Counted from the stretch's first letter, positions 18,302 to 28,331 are shown. The stretch: DNA of 64,000 nucleotides from Mesorhizobium muleiense (GCF_900099905.1 NZ_FNEE01000001.1:173091-237090); one strand, 5' to 3'. The notes: generated by a model from the letters alone, not told the origin. Numbers and translations are program-made.

Positions 18302-19525
18302 TCATGCAACCGCAATCTCGGGTGTGAAGCCGAGTTCCGCTACGAGACTGGTGATCTCCTCGCGGTAGAGCGGGTTCATGACGATGATTGATTCGACTGG
18401 CTGGCCGCGCAACGCCTCCGGAGCAAGGATCGGAGTGGCGGTTCCTGGCGCAAAACGACCTTGCTTGTGCGGATTCACATCGATGATCGCGCGGATCCGA
18501 TCGGCGCCTGGCACAACGTTGACGAATGTAATGCCCTTCGATCCCCCTCCCCAGACGACGATCTGCTGGGGATTGCGCCTCGCGATGTAATCACCCAATC
18601 GCTCGATCTTGTCGCGATAGGCGCGCTCGAAATCGCGGACGAGCATCTCGATTTCGCGGCTGTCAACGGAAGTAGCGTACTTGGGGGCAGCCGGCCGCGC
18701 CTCAATGTAAAGATACTGGTCGCCGAAAGACGTCCCTGCATCCAGCACTCGAAAGCCAGCCGTCTCGAACGCCGCGTTCAGCGAAGCGGGCGTGAAATAG
18801 GAGGCGTGCTCATAAATGAGGTCCCAGATTCCCATATCCCGGAGCGTGTAAAGGACATTCGGGACTTCAAAGAAGAACACCGTCTCCGGTGCGATGCCCG
18901 GATGGGCGCGAAGGGCGCGCAGGAATTTCACCGGCTCGGCGATATGTTCGAGAACCTGGCGGCATACCACCAGGTCAGGACGCAGATCCGCGTAGGAATC
19001 GCCGAACCAGTCTTTGATAAATCGTACTCCAGGGACCGCGCCCCCCCGGTTGTCCTCGAAGCTCTTGTCGAAACCGATTCCCTGCGCACCGCTGATCAAG
19101 CTTAGCCGCTTCAGGAAATCCCCCTTGCCGCATCCAATATCGACGATCGTCTTCCCCGAGAGCGCGTAGGTCCTGCTCAGGCGCTCGGCCAGCGTTTCAA
19201 CAAACGCCACGAAACGGGGGGAGTAATGAAGCGAATTCTCGTAGCTTTGCGTATAACCGATGCGATTTTCCTCGAATGAGGCGTTGAAGACGTGCGTGCA
19301 GCCGAGGCAGAAGGTAGTCGCAAATCTGCCGGTCTGTGCCGCGCGCGCCGATGCCGCGTCCGCACAAAGCGCGTTGCAGAGCAGGGGCAACGCTTCGAAT
19401 AGCACCGAATTGAGCAGATTTCGCTGACCGCAGACCAAGCAATCGGTTCGAATGGAACCCGTCGACTGCGTCGGTCCATCGGCTTTCAGGCAAGCCATCT
19501 GTGCGCGGTCCGCCTGTTTTGTCAT
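18302..19525 (-). CDS. Class I SAM-dependent methyltransferase (sugar C-methyltransferase-like)
   Basis: A 407-residue two-domain protein with an N-terminal C-L-V-C-G / C-L-G-C metal site and V-D-I-G-C-G-K-G-D-F SAM loop. Y-E-H-A-S-Y-F-T and the C-terminal V-V-W-G-G-G-S-K-G-I-T-F and N-P-H-K-Q-G-R-F-A-P-G-T motifs complete it. It is a paralogue of the 12047 gene and the intact version of the fragment at 15257. ATG 19525 overlaps the stop of the upstream C-methyltransferase (ATGA), so the pair is coupled. Having two adjacent methyltransferases suggests a heavily methylated deoxysugar. Confidence 0.85.
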   Translation of the reverse strand: MTKQADRAQMACLKADGPTQSTGSIRTDCLVCGQRNLLNSVLFEALPLLCNALCADAASARAAQTGRFATTFCLGCTHVFNASFEENRIGYTQSYENSLHYSPRFVAFVETLAERLSRTYALSGKTIVDIGCGKGDFLKRLSLISGAQGIGFDKSFEDNRGGAVPGVRFIKDWFGDSYADLRPDLVVCRQVLEHIAEPVKFLRALRAHPGIAPETVFFFEVPNVLYTLRDMGIWDLIYEHASYFTPASLNAAFETAGFRVLDAGTSFGDQYLYIEARPAAPKYATSVDSREIEMLVRDFERAYRDKIERLGDYIARRNPQQIVVWGGGSKGITFVNVVPGADRIRAIIDVNPHKQGRFAPGTATPILAPEALRGQPVESIIVMNPLYREEITSLVAELGFTPEIAVA

Positions 19526-20775
19526 ATGATTCTCGGCGTTGGGACGGGGAGGATGAATTTTCCGCCGCGTGCACGATACTCGGCCTGTTGATCGAGAATT
19601 TCGTCTACGAAATTCCAAGCAAGGAGAAGCACGTAGTCGGGTTGCACCTCGAGAAGCGCTTCAGTCGAGCGGATCGGCAGGCGCTGTCCGGGCATATATT
19701 TGTTGTGTTTATAGACGTTGCGATCCACGACGAAGTCCACGAGGTCGCGTCCGATGCCGACGGTGTTAATCAGCGTTGCTCCCTTGGCTGCCGCTCCATA
19801 GGCGGCAATCGTGGCACCCTGCGACTTTAACCGGCGTAAGAGCGTGGAAAGGTCGCGCTTCAGCGCGTCGACCTTGCTGGAGAAATCGCGGAAATAGCCG
19901 ATCGCATCGATCCCGCGCGAGGCTTCATGGGCAAGCTGGTCCTTTACTGTCGCCCCCACGTTCTCGCGCGATTCCACATAAAGACGCAGCGAACCGCCAT
20001 GGATTGAAAGGTGCTTGACCTCATTGAGGTAAAGCCCGTGGCGGCGAAAGAGCTTATCCAGTGCAGTAACTGAAAAATAGCAAAGATGCTCGTGATAGAT
20101 CGTGTCGAACTCACAATGTTCGATCAAAGGTTCGACATAGGGTGCCTCGATAACCGCCACACCGTCATCCTTGAGAAGTCGGGCAATTCCTGCCACAAAT
20201 CCGTTGGTGTCGGCCACGTGGGCGAGCACGTTATTGGCATGGATAATGTCCGCGCGCATGCCTTGCGCGCGCAGCGTTTCAGCGACATCGCGGGTGAAGA
20301 ATGCACAGCGCGTGGGCACGCCGACCCTCTCGGCAGCGGCGGCAGGTCCGTCGGCCGGATCAATTCCGAGCACCCGAATTCCCGCCTCGACGTAGTTCTT
20401 CAGCAGATAACCATCATTGCTCGCCAATTCGATGACAAGGCTCTCCGGGCCAAGACCGCGGCGATTGATCAGATCAAGCGCATTCGCACGCGAATGCTTT
20501 AAGAGAGCAGGGGAGAAAGAGGAATAATATGGATAGGAATCGGCAAAAAGAATTATCGGATTCACCGTCTCGGTGATCTGGACGAGGCTGCAGTCTTTGC
20601 AGAACGCGACGCGCAGCGGAAAAATGGGCTCCGGTTCGCCGATGTCGCTGCTGGTGAGAAGGCGATCGGCCAGTGGCGTTTTACCGAACTCGAGAAACGT
20701 CTCAATGCCAGTTCCACCGCAAGATCGGCAGGCCCGCTCGGTTACCGACTTCGCATCTAGGCACATCATGTCCAT
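19522..20775 (-). CDS. NDP-sugar C-methyltransferase (NovU/TylCIII/TcaB9-type)
   Basis: A 417-residue protein with the three-part layout of this family. A zinc-binding N-terminus (C-R-S-C-G-G near residue 16 and C-K-D-C near 59) precedes a SAM domain (V-I-E-L-A-S-N-D-G-Y-L-L). The catalytic Y-H-E-H-L-C-Y-F-S segment and a C-terminal A-A-Y-G-A-A-A-K-G domain follow. Relatives C-methylate nucleotide-linked 4-keto-6-deoxysugars at C3. A 44-residue copy of its N-terminus survives at 28332-28466 in the duplicated cassette. It is the first gene of a coupled pair on the minus strand. The exact sugar is unknown. Confidence 0.88.
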   Translation of the reverse strand: MDMMCLDAKSVTERACRSCGGTGIETFLEFGKTPLADRLLTSSDIGEPEPIFPLRVAFCKDCSLVQITETVNPIILFADSYPYYSSFSPALLKHSRANALDLINRRGLGPESLVIELASNDGYLLKNYVEAGIRVLGIDPADGPAAAAERVGVPTRCAFFTRDVAETLRAQGMRADIIHANNVLAHVADTNGFVAGIARLLKDDGVAVIEAPYVEPLIEHCEFDTIYHEHLCYFSVTALDKLFRRHGLYLNEVKHLSIHGGSLRLYVESRENVGATVKDQLAHEASRGIDAIGYFRDFSSKVDALKRDLSTLLRRLKSQGATIAAYGAAAKGATLINTVGIGRDLVDFVVDRNVYKHNKYMPGQRLPIRSTEALLEVQPDYVLLLAWNFVDEILDQQAEYRARGGKFILPVPTPRII

Positions 20776-20785
20776 ATCGTCCCCC

Positions 20786-21052
20786 TTAGCCCGGCTCAGT
20801 CTGCTTTGGCCAGAACGGGAACGCGACCAGGTGCTCGTCCAGTTCGCAATCGCGGATCAGCTTTTTCACGTGGGCGATGCGCTTGAAGCGCTCCCCCTCG
20901 AACTCTTCAAGCAAGAGACCAACAGTGCCGAATGCCTCGTAGAGCTGCGCGACGTCGCGTCGGGCCGTCCGTTGCGGCTTGAACGCGTGCAGGCTCTCTG
21001 TTTCCTCGGCCAGCCGTGTCCCAAATCCGCCCGCGAGGATACCCACTTTCAT
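20786..21052 (-). pseudogene. Chimeric remnant: RfbF N-terminus fused to epimerase C-terminus
   Basis: The 88-residue frame starts like glucose-1-phosphate cytidylyltransferase (M-K-V-G-I-L-A-G-G-F-G-T-R-L-A-E-E-T-E). It switches after about 19 residues to the C-terminus of the NAD-dependent epimerase (F-K-P-Q-x-T-A-R-R, then E-F-E-G-E-R-F-K-R-I-A-H-V-K-K-L-I). Both intact parents lie side by side at 28486-30304 in the same order. A deletion of roughly 1.7 kb inside a duplicate of that pair, keeping frame, explains it. It cannot have either enzyme activity. Confidence 0.85.
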
Positions 21053-21158
21053 AAAGTCTTCCCCACCAACAAACACACGTCTCGAACGTCCGTGAGTTCT
21101 GTTACCATGGGCGATCGGCGTTCAACAACGCGAGCGAACGGATGATGGAAGCGCACCA

Positions 21159-21903
21159 ATGTGGACCTTTAGGCGGACCTTCAGCACCATGCTTGATAGT
21201 CAATTGCGACTGCGACTTAGGCCGTTTGAAGTACGCGACTGGTCAGCGTCGGCTGTCATTGTTGCGCCGCATCCGGATGATGAGACGCTGGGTTGCGGTG
21301 GCGTTGCGGCCAAAAAGATTGCCTTGGGTGCCTAGGTCCGTTTTGGTTTTTGTCACCGATGGCGCCGCGTCCTCATCGCGACCTTAGGCATCCTGAAACC
21401 TTGCGGACGACACGCGAGGCCGGAGCCATAGAAGTGAAGTAGTTCATCGTCTGGGCGCATCATCCGAAAGTGTTACATTCTTACGCCTTCCAGGCGGGGC
21501 GGCCAATCATCACGTTCATGCGATAACACATGCGGTCGTGTCGATGCTCAACACATGGCGACCGCAGAGCGTTTTCGTGAACTATGCAAAGGATCCGACT
21601 TCCGATCATGTCGCCGTCAATGCAGCAGTTCGCGCGGCGCTTCGTGCTTATGGTCGCCCTGTTACGGTATTCGAGTATCCAGTCTGGATTGGTACCATTG
21701 CGTCGTCCACGCTCAATAGCCTCGCCTGTCTTGGCGATGTTATCGGCGTGATGCGGGAAGCGCTGGCGGCGCATGCGTCGCAGATGCAGCGCCTGGAGAA
21801 CCAAGATGAATGGCGGACGCTGTCGGACTTGTCGGGGGGAGATTTCGTCGGGCGGTTGCTGGCCGACTAGGAAATGTTCACACGCTACGAAATCAACATT
21901 TAG
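21159..21903 (+). pseudogene. PIG-L family deacetylase, degraded duplicate
   Basis: It can be aligned by eye with the intact gene at 30394. The start and spacing match (ten codons before M-L-D), and the zinc motif A-P-H-P-D-D-E-T-L-G-C-G-G is intact. A stop near 21335, frame changes, loss of a middle segment including the W-Y-W-Y-Q-W stretch, and a stop near 21870 then break it. The tail E-M-F-T-R-Y-E-I-N-I ends at 21903, one base before the lipoprotein start. Confidence 0.85.
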
Positions 21904-21904
21904 C

Positions 21905-24184
21905 ATGTTCGGCCGCCTGATCGCGGTCCTGATGATCGGCTACACCCTCGCAAGTTGCGAGGCCGCTCAGGGACAGGGACCTCCCGAAGAAATTCTACAG
22001 TCGGGTCTTGTTTTTGAACGCAAAGAGATTGCCCCCTATTCAGGAGACGTAAAGCTTGTTGGCGATATAGACGGCGACAGTCGACTGGATTTCGTTCTTG
22101 GCGGCTTCCCCGAGGATGCGATGTCTTGGTGGCGGTGGCCCGATCTGGTTCACACCGTAATCGCGAGGCCCCGCGTCGAGTTCACCACCGACGGAGTGCT
22201 TGCCGACATCGATGGGGACGGTGATCGCGACATCGTCACGGCCGATGGGCCCGATGCTGTCAATCTCGTCTGGTTCGAGAACCCGCGGCCGAATGGTAAC
22301 CCGACCCACGGTCCCAGCTGGAAGCGTTGGGAAATCGGTGCAGTCGGCAGCTGGGGCAAAGACATCAAGGCGGCTGATTTCGACGGGGACGACCTCGTTG
22401 ATATCGTCGTTCGAGCGCCTGGCGAAGTGATGATTTTCTTCCAGGAAAGCCCGAGCTCCTGGGCCCGCGTGGGCTTGTTCTTCAACCTTGGCGAAGAGGG
22501 AATGGCAATCGGCGATATTGACGGCGATGCTGATGTCGATCTCGTCCTGCACGGAGTATGGGCGTCGAATCCAGGCGCAGCGGCAGCACGCGATGCAGCA
22601 CTATGGCGCAGCTACGAGCTTGGTCCGTTCAATCCTGCATTCAAGGCGCTTGTCACCGACCTTGACCAGGACGGCCGCGCCGACATTCTGACTTCAAGTT
22701 CCGAGCACACCGACGACGTTGCCTGGTTCCAGCCCCTCGCCGGACCGACGGGCCGCTGGATCCGCCATGTCATTCAGCCTTCTGTCGAGGGTGCCCATAC
22801 GCTGCAGGCCGCCGACATGGACGGAGACGGGGACAACGATGTCGTTGTCGGGCAGATGCATACGACCGAGGAGCGCAAGCTCGCGATCCATTACAATGTC
22901 GACGGGCGAGGAACGCGCTGGGCCCGTCAAGTGATCGACGATGTGGGTCTCCACAACGGCGTCGTCGCCGATGTCGACAGGGACGGTGATTTTGACATCT
23001 ATGGGGCGAACTGGGTGGGCAACCCGCCTGTCAGAGTGTGGATCAATCGGCTGGATCCGCCTGCATCGGTCCGCCTTGACCGCTGGACCTATCATCGCAT
23101 CACGAACGGGCACGTCCGCTCCTTTGGGATCGCTTTTTCCGCCATGGATGGTGATGATCTCACTGACATCATCTCGGGTCCGTTCTGGTACCGTCAACCG
23201 TCCGAAGCCTGGAACACAGAATGGGAACGGACCCCGCTTGCCGAGGGTGTGGACGCGGTCGCAGCCCTGGATCTCGATGGTGACGGGCGCGGGGAGGTCA
23301 TAGCACAGCGCGGCGGAGGCAGGGCGCTGCACCTGGTGTGGCTCCATGCCGAGGACATTGAAGCGCACCGCTTTGAAGAGCACGAGATCGGAGAGGTTCC
23401 CGCCGCCAGTCATGAGCTCGGCTCTCAGGGCCATGTGCTAGCCCAGGTCGTAAAAGGTGGGAAGCCGGAGCTGGCGGTCTCGAGTGGCGGTGGGGTTTTC
23501 TATTTTAAGATTCCTGACGATCCAACAGTCGAGCCATGGCCGCGCACCCGCATCTGCGCCGAAGCGTCTGATGAAGGGATCGCATTCGCCGATATCGATA
23601 GGGACGGTCTACTTGACCTTGTCGCCACGACCGGCGATGCAAAGACGGCCGCATGGTGGCGCAATCCGGGTGACGGCTCGCCAGACTGGGAGCTTCGGCA
23701 TGTTGGAAAAGTTCCTGAAATGGTCTATCCCGACCGCGTCGCGGCCGCCGATCTTGATGGCGACGGACGTGCGGACATCGTCGTGACCGAGGAAAATGGC
23801 AAAGCCGACAGCGCTAAGGCGTATTGGTGGCACAACCCCGGCGACAGCTCCTCCGACTGGAAGCAACACGAAATCACCTCGCGCGGTTCCCTTAATAGCC
23901 TTTCAGTGTCCGATATGACTGGCGACGGCAGGCCGGATCTTATCATGGGCGAGCATCGCGGCGCACTTCGTCTCTCGAGCTGGCATAATCTGGGTGGGGG
24001 ACGGTTCATCGAGCAGCTGGTCGGCGAAGGGATGGAAAGCCATCTGGGAGCAAGGACGGTCGACCTCGACGGTGACGGGGATCTCGAAATTGTGTCGATC
24101 GCATGGGACGTATTCGAAGCGATCCATGTCTGGCGGAATGACGCGGTCGGCAAGGATGCTGATGGCGACCAAAAGGCCCGCTGA
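21905..24184 (+). CDS. FG-GAP/VCBS-repeat lipoprotein
   Basis: A 759-residue protein. A short hydrophobic signal ends in a lipobox (L-A-S-C, Cys near residue 19), so it should be lipid-anchored outside the inner membrane. About thirteen calcium-binding repeats of the form D-x-D-G-D-x-x-x-D-I-V follow, for example D-I-D-G-D-G-D-R-D-I-V and D-L-D-G-D-G-R-A-D-I-V. These would build one or two beta-propellers. ATG 21905 begins the signal peptide; longer frames read into the deacetylase relic. A decayed second copy lies at 31219-32375. The likely role is surface binding or scaffolding linked to the polysaccharide, which is an inference. Confidence 0.82.
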   Translation: MFGRLIAVLMIGYTLASCEAAQGQGPPEEILQSGLVFERKEIAPYSGDVKLVGDIDGDSRLDFVLGGFPEDAMSWWRWPDLVHTVIARPRVEFTTDGVLADIDGDGDRDIVTADGPDAVNLVWFENPRPNGNPTHGPSWKRWEIGAVGSWGKDIKAADFDGDDLVDIVVRAPGEVMIFFQESPSSWARVGLFFNLGEEGMAIGDIDGDADVDLVLHGVWASNPGAAAARDAALWRSYELGPFNPAFKALVTDLDQDGRADILTSSSEHTDDVAWFQPLAGPTGRWIRHVIQPSVEGAHTLQAADMDGDGDNDVVVGQMHTTEERKLAIHYNVDGRGTRWARQVIDDVGLHNGVVADVDRDGDFDIYGANWVGNPPVRVWINRLDPPASVRLDRWTYHRITNGHVRSFGIAFSAMDGDDLTDIISGPFWYRQPSEAWNTEWERTPLAEGVDAVAALDLDGDGRGEVIAQRGGGRALHLVWLHAEDIEAHRFEEHEIGEVPAASHELGSQGHVLAQVVKGGKPELAVSSGGGVFYFKIPDDPTVEPWPRTRICAEASDEGIAFADIDRDGLLDLVATTGDAKTAAWWRNPGDGSPDWELRHVGKVPEMVYPDRVAAADLDGDGRADIVVTEENGKADSAKAYWWHNPGDSSSDWKQHEITSRGSLNSLSVSDMTGDGRPDLIMGEHRGALRLSSWHNLGGGRFIEQLVGEGMESHLGARTVDLDGDGDLEIVSIAWDVFEAIHVWRNDAVGKDADGDQKAR

Positions 24185-24391
24185 CGAGGAGGGTTGAGCA
24201 CCTGCCGGCGCCGCATGAACCGTAGCGAACTCGGCCGGCTCCACCTGTTTGCACGGCTGCGCAGGCGCTCATGCCTCGACGCTCAAGTCCGGGAAAGTGC
24301 GATGCGCTGAATGAATTCAACCGCTCGACGTGCTAAACCATTCGACGTTGTCGCTAGCAGGTTCACCAAGCCAGTGCGCAAGTCGGGCCGC

Positions 24392-25732
24392 TCATGCCTT
24401 TACGACGTTGTCGGTGCGTGACTGACTACGCGCACAAGCATTTCGGGTATCGAGCACCAGCTTTGCGTGCTTGGTGATGTTCTGCCAATCGATCGCATCG
24501 TGATCTGTCGAGATGACAACGGCATCATACGATGCCAAACTGCCAGCGCAGATATCCACAGAGGGGCGACCTGCCAGGTTGGCGTACTCTCTTGTTCCGG
24601 GTATTTCCGGTACGTAGGGGTCGTGGTAATCAACGACTGCCCCGCGTCGCTCCATGATGTCGATCAGCTTCAACGATGGGCTTTCTCGTGTGTCACCCAC
24701 GTTTTTCTTGTAGGACATCCCGATCACCAAGATCCGCGAACCGCTCAGGCCGCGGCTCGCTCGCCGGTCCAAGGCCTCCACAAGGCGGTCAACCACATAA
24801 TGCGGCATGTTCGTGTTGATTTCACCGGCAAGCTCAATGAAGCGTGTTGTTACTTCGTACTCTCTTGCCTTCCAGGTCAGGTAGAATGGGTCGATCGGGA
24901 TGCAGTGGCCGCCGAGGCCGGGGCCTGGATAAAACGCCATATATCCGAACGGCTTGGTCTTGGCGGCTTCGATCACCTCCCAGACGTCGATGCCCATCCT
25001 GTCAAAAATCACCTTTAGCTCATTGACCAACGCAATGTTCACAGAGCGGAAAATGTTCTCGGTCAACTTCACAGCCTCTGCCGTTGCGGTGGAGGCCACG
25101 GGAACGGTTTGCACAATGATCTGATCATACAGCTCCTTGGCAACTTGTAGGGACAATGGGTCGTCGGCGCCTATCACCTTTGCAACCTTGGCGGTGGTGT
25201 GTACGTCGTTGCCTGGGTCCACCCGTTCGGGCGAATAGGCGAGAAAAAAGTCCTTTCCTAGAGAAAGATTCGTCGCCTCGAGCAGCGGCTGCACGACCTC
25301 ACGCGTCGTTCCTGGCCAGGTCGTCGACTCCAGAACGACAAGTTGACCAGGGCGCAGCCGCTCCGCGATCGCACGTGCGCTGTTTTCGACGAACGAGAGG
25401 TTCGGCTCCCGGTTTTTGGTAAGCGGCGTTGGCACCGCTATCAAGATCGCGTCGGGTTCGCTTAGGTCGGCGAAATCGCTGGTGGCGCGAAACCGCTTGC
25501 TGTCGACAGCCACTTTGATGGCAGCACCAGGCAAATGATCTATGCCTGTTTCTCCGCGGTTAAGAAGTGCAACCCGAGACGCGTCAATGTCGAAACCGAT
25601 GACTTTGAACCCCGCGTCCAGCGAGATCATGGCGAGCGGCAGACCAACGTAGCCGAGGCCCATGATGCCAATGGTGTAGTCCCGCGTTCGGATGCGGTTA
25701 ACCAGTTCCTGAAGGTCTGGAGCAGTCTGCAT
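24392..25732 (-). CDS. UDP-N-acetylglucosamine/UDP-glucose 6-dehydrogenase family (WbpA/WbpO-like)
   Basis: A 446-residue nucleotide-sugar dehydrogenase. It has the N-terminal NAD site G-I-M-G-L-G-Y-V-G-L-P (22-32), a substrate Lys in V-K-L-T-E-N (about 222), the catalytic Cys in G-G-H-C-I-P-I-D-P (Cys277) and a C-terminal domain with G-M-S-Y-K-K-N-V-G-D-T-R-E-S. The Y-P-G-P-G-L-G-G-H-C form points to the WbpA-like branch, which oxidises UDP-GlcNAc or similar to the uronic acid. It supplies an acidic sugar for the polysaccharide. It stands between the two copies of the duplicated cassette, on its own on the minus strand. Confidence 0.87.
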   Translation of the reverse strand: MQTAPDLQELVNRIRTRDYTIGIMGLGYVGLPLAMISLDAGFKVIGFDIDASRVALLNRGETGIDHLPGAAIKVAVDSKRFRATSDFADLSEPDAILIAVPTPLTKNREPNLSFVENSARAIAERLRPGQLVVLESTTWPGTTREVVQPLLEATNLSLGKDFFLAYSPERVDPGNDVHTTAKVAKVIGADDPLSLQVAKELYDQIIVQTVPVASTATAEAVKLTENIFRSVNIALVNELKVIFDRMGIDVWEVIEAAKTKPFGYMAFYPGPGLGGHCIPIDPFYLTWKAREYEVTTRFIELAGEINTNMPHYVVDRLVEALDRRASRGLSGSRILVIGMSYKKNVGDTRESPSLKLIDIMERRGAVVDYHDPYVPEIPGTREYANLAGRPSVDICAGSLASYDAVVISTDHDAIDWQNITKHAKLVLDTRNACARSQSRTDNVVKA

Positions 25733-26057
25733 GAGATGCTGGCAACTTTCGCTTCAATGTCGACAATAAAGGATCGCCTCAATTACCGCGGGGAAGCAGT
25801 TCACAGCAATCAGCAAAATGTATGCGCTTAGCCAACCCCAGAGCTGAAAATAGCATGGATTGCACCAATGGGAGAACAGCCGAAATGCTTACCCCAAGCC
25901 ACGTTGTCAAATAAACCTTGCGCTGCCACATTTAACTTTCAAGCGACGTCCTCAAGGATCTGGGAGCCACCTTCGCTCGCGAGATCGAAGATGCCGCGTT
26001 TGGCGAAGGGACGCACCCTGCGTCAGTCGATTAAACTGTTCGGTTGAGGTGGGGAAT
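25733..26057. other. Divergent intergenic region, no gene seen
   Basis: This 325-bp gap lies between two divergent genes (dehydrogenase leftward, epimerase rightward) and should hold both promoters. A frame running into the epimerase from 25860 exists, but its first 66 codons are not protein-like. GAGGTGGGGA just before ATG 26058 supports the shorter start. Confidence 0.5.
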
Positions 26058-27020
26058 ATGACGCAATCGATCCTGGTAACTGGTGGAGCGGGCAATATCG
26101 GCAGCGCCCTCACTCGCGCGTTGGTCAAGCTACCTCAGACCCAGGTGGTCGTCGCTGACAACCTGTCGACCGGAAGTCGAGACAAGGTACAAATAGACGC
26201 GGGCAATCTGACCGTAGTAAAGGCGGATGCGAACGATTTCGACGACATCTCGTCGTTGTTCTACCGCTTCCATTTCACCCACGTCTTCCACTTCGCAGCC
26301 GTGGTCGGTGTGCAGCGGACTTTGGCAAATCCGTTGCTCGTGCTGCGCGACATCACCGGTATCGAGAACGTGCTGAGGCTATGCAAGAACACCGGCGCCG
26401 AGCGTGTCTACTTCGCTTCGTCATCGGAGGTATATGGCGAGCCTTTCGAGATTCCTCAAAACGAGAGCACCACGCCGCTTAACTCTCGTCTGCCGTATGC
26501 AGTGGTGAAGAATCTTGGAGAGGTCTATCTGCGCACTTTTCAGCGTGAGTTTGGACTGCCATTTACCATTTTTCGCTTCTTCAACACCTACGGACCACGT
26601 CAGAGCGAGGATTTCGTTCTGCCGCGATTTGTGCGTGCCGCCCAGCGCGGCGAGCCCCTGACGATTTACGGGGACGGTTCGCAGACCCGCACCTTCTGCT
26701 ATGTCGACGACACGGTTGACGCTTGCATCGCGGTTCATCGAACGCGCGCGCACGAGAACGAAGTGATCAACGTGGGCAGCGACGTGGAAATGAGCATTCG
26801 ACAGCTGGCCGAGTTTGTCATCGAAGTGCTGGGCTCGTCATCGAAGTTGGAATTCCGACCGCCCCTTGCGGAGGGCGACATGACGCGCCGCTGTCCTGAC
26901 ACGAACAAGATGAAGGCTATATTGAACCGTCCCCTGGTGCCGCTCGAAGAGGGCATTCGCCGCCTCGCCGACCACCTCTCCCGACCGGAAGACCGCCCTG
27001 CACTTAGAAGAGTCGCCTGA
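26058..27020 (+). CDS. NAD-dependent epimerase/dehydratase (extended SDR)
   Basis: A 320-residue extended SDR with the dinucleotide motif V-T-G-G-A-G-N-I-G-S (residues 7-16), a catalytic S-S-S-E-V-Y-G and the pair Y-A-V-V-K. R-F-F-N-T-Y-G-P-R-Q is typical of UDP-glucose epimerase and UDP-glucuronate decarboxylase relatives. It converts one NDP-sugar to another in the cytoplasm. With the uronate-forming dehydrogenase next door, an epimerase or decarboxylase acting on its product is plausible but not proven. It runs into the glycosyltransferase gene after 23 bp, so the two are probably co-transcribed. Confidence 0.85.
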   Translation: MTQSILVTGGAGNIGSALTRALVKLPQTQVVVADNLSTGSRDKVQIDAGNLTVVKADANDFDDISSLFYRFHFTHVFHFAAVVGVQRTLANPLLVLRDITGIENVLRLCKNTGAERVYFASSSEVYGEPFEIPQNESTTPLNSRLPYAVVKNLGEVYLRTFQREFGLPFTIFRFFNTYGPRQSEDFVLPRFVRAAQRGEPLTIYGDGSQTRTFCYVDDTVDACIAVHRTRAHENEVINVGSDVEMSIRQLAEFVIEVLGSSSKLEFRPPLAEGDMTRRCPDTNKMKAILNRPLVPLEEGIRRLADHLSRPEDRPALRRVA

Positions 27021-27043
27021 ACGAGCTGACGGTGGGGAGTGAC

Positions 27044-28330
27044 ATGAAGCTCGTATACGTCGGTCAGCCGTACGATAGACTTTTTCCGCCTGTTCAAAAC
27101 TCAATCGGTCTGATCGTCTACAATACGGCGCTGCGGCTCGGCGAAGGCCTGCAGATTACGCTCTATGGCAAGCATTATCGAGACGACACGGTGCCCGCGG
27201 ACCTGCCGTTCGCGGTGCGGCGGGCTGCGGCGCGGCGTGACCGCGCGTTGCAGCGGATCATCCGCCAGTTTCCGCGCCTGGCGCGCTGGCTGCGGCTGGA
27301 TCGGAAGGCCGATGACCACTCGCAATATCGTAACAAGGTTCGTCGCTACCTCGCCGTCGATCGACCAGATATCGTCCATTTGATGAATTACTGGGCATGG
27401 TGCCGGGAACTGAAGGCAGCCAGCTCATCTCATCGGCTCGTGCTTGAGATGCAGTGTGAGTGGCTGTCACAGCGTGACCGCCATCAGGTGGCCCGTCAGC
27501 TCAAGGTGGTGGATGCGGTGGTCGCCGTCAGCGACCACATCGCAAGCACCTTTCGTTCTGCATTCCCGGACTATCCTGGCGTCGTTGCCACTGTCGGTAA
27601 TGGCGTGGACGTTTCTTACTTTCGGCCGAGCGAGCAGCGGGCCTCCGCATCCACCAGAACCCGACGTGCCATCTTGTTCGTTGGGCGGGTATCGCCAGAG
27701 AAGGGGCTTCACACACTGATCGAGGCCTTCAGTGAGGTTGCGGCCAGGTTTGCGGACGTCGACCTTCGGATCGCAGGGCCGCAATCGCCGCTTTCGGTAG
27801 ACTTCCTGACCAGCCTCTCGTCGGATCCGCGGGTTACCGCATTGAACCGTTTCTACGATCGCTGGGGCAATTGCAAATATCGGGAACACTTAGAAGAACG
27901 CATCGAGAGCCACGGGTTACGTGATCGAGTTCACTTCGTGGGCAACGTGCCCCACAAGGACCTCGTAGCGACGTACCATGAGGCCGACATTGTGGTGAAT
28001 CCGTCACTCAGCGAGAGCTTCGGAATATCGGTCGTGGAGGGCATGGCCTGCGGGATACCGGTGGTTGGAACGCGCGTGGGCGGGATGTGTGAATCCATTC
28101 TAGCTGGCAGCACCGGGATGCTGGTCGAAGTCGATGCTCCTGGCGAGCTCGCCCAGGCATTGATCACGATGCTGGAGGATACGGTCCGGGCAAGCGAAAT
28201 GGGAAGCGAAGGGCGCAAGCGTGCCGTCGAGCTGTATTCGTGGGAGGCGCGCGCAGAACGGCTCAAGTCAGTCTATCAGAAACTGCGCCCAGGCACGCCG
28301 GTCCATGTTTCCACAAAGCCGAATGGCTGA
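27044..28330 (+). CDS. Glycosyltransferase family 4
   Basis: A 428-residue GT-B enzyme. The donor half has F-V-G-R-V-S-P-E-K-G-L-H-T-L-I-E-A-F near residue 210 and E-S-F-G-I-S-V-V-E-G-M-A-C-G near 325-338, the GT4 E-x7-E region. ATG 27044 is preferred over the GTG four codons earlier because GGGGAG lies 4-5 bases upstream of it. It ends one base before a methyltransferase fragment on the opposite strand, which marks the edge of the duplicated block. Confidence 0.87.
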   Translation: MKLVYVGQPYDRLFPPVQNSIGLIVYNTALRLGEGLQITLYGKHYRDDTVPADLPFAVRRAAARRDRALQRIIRQFPRLARWLRLDRKADDHSQYRNKVRRYLAVDRPDIVHLMNYWAWCRELKAASSSHRLVLEMQCEWLSQRDRHQVARQLKVVDAVVAVSDHIASTFRSAFPDYPGVVATVGNGVDVSYFRPSEQRASASTRTRRAILFVGRVSPEKGLHTLIEAFSEVAARFADVDLRIAGPQSPLSVDFLTSLSSDPRVTALNRFYDRWGNCKYREHLEERIESHGLRDRVHFVGNVPHKDLVATYHEADIVVNPSLSESFGISVVEGMACGIPVVGTRVGGMCESILAGSTGMLVEVDAPGELAQALITMLEDTVRASEMGSEGRKRAVELYSWEARAERLKSVYQKLRPGTPVHVSTKPNG

Positions 28331-28331
28331 G

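Noticed and set aside
22694..23434. Long antisense open frame inside the FG-GAP lipoprotein gene
   Set aside because: The repetitive GAC-GGC-GAC codons of the calcium repeats keep the antisense strand free of stops; no ribosome site or recognisable domain.
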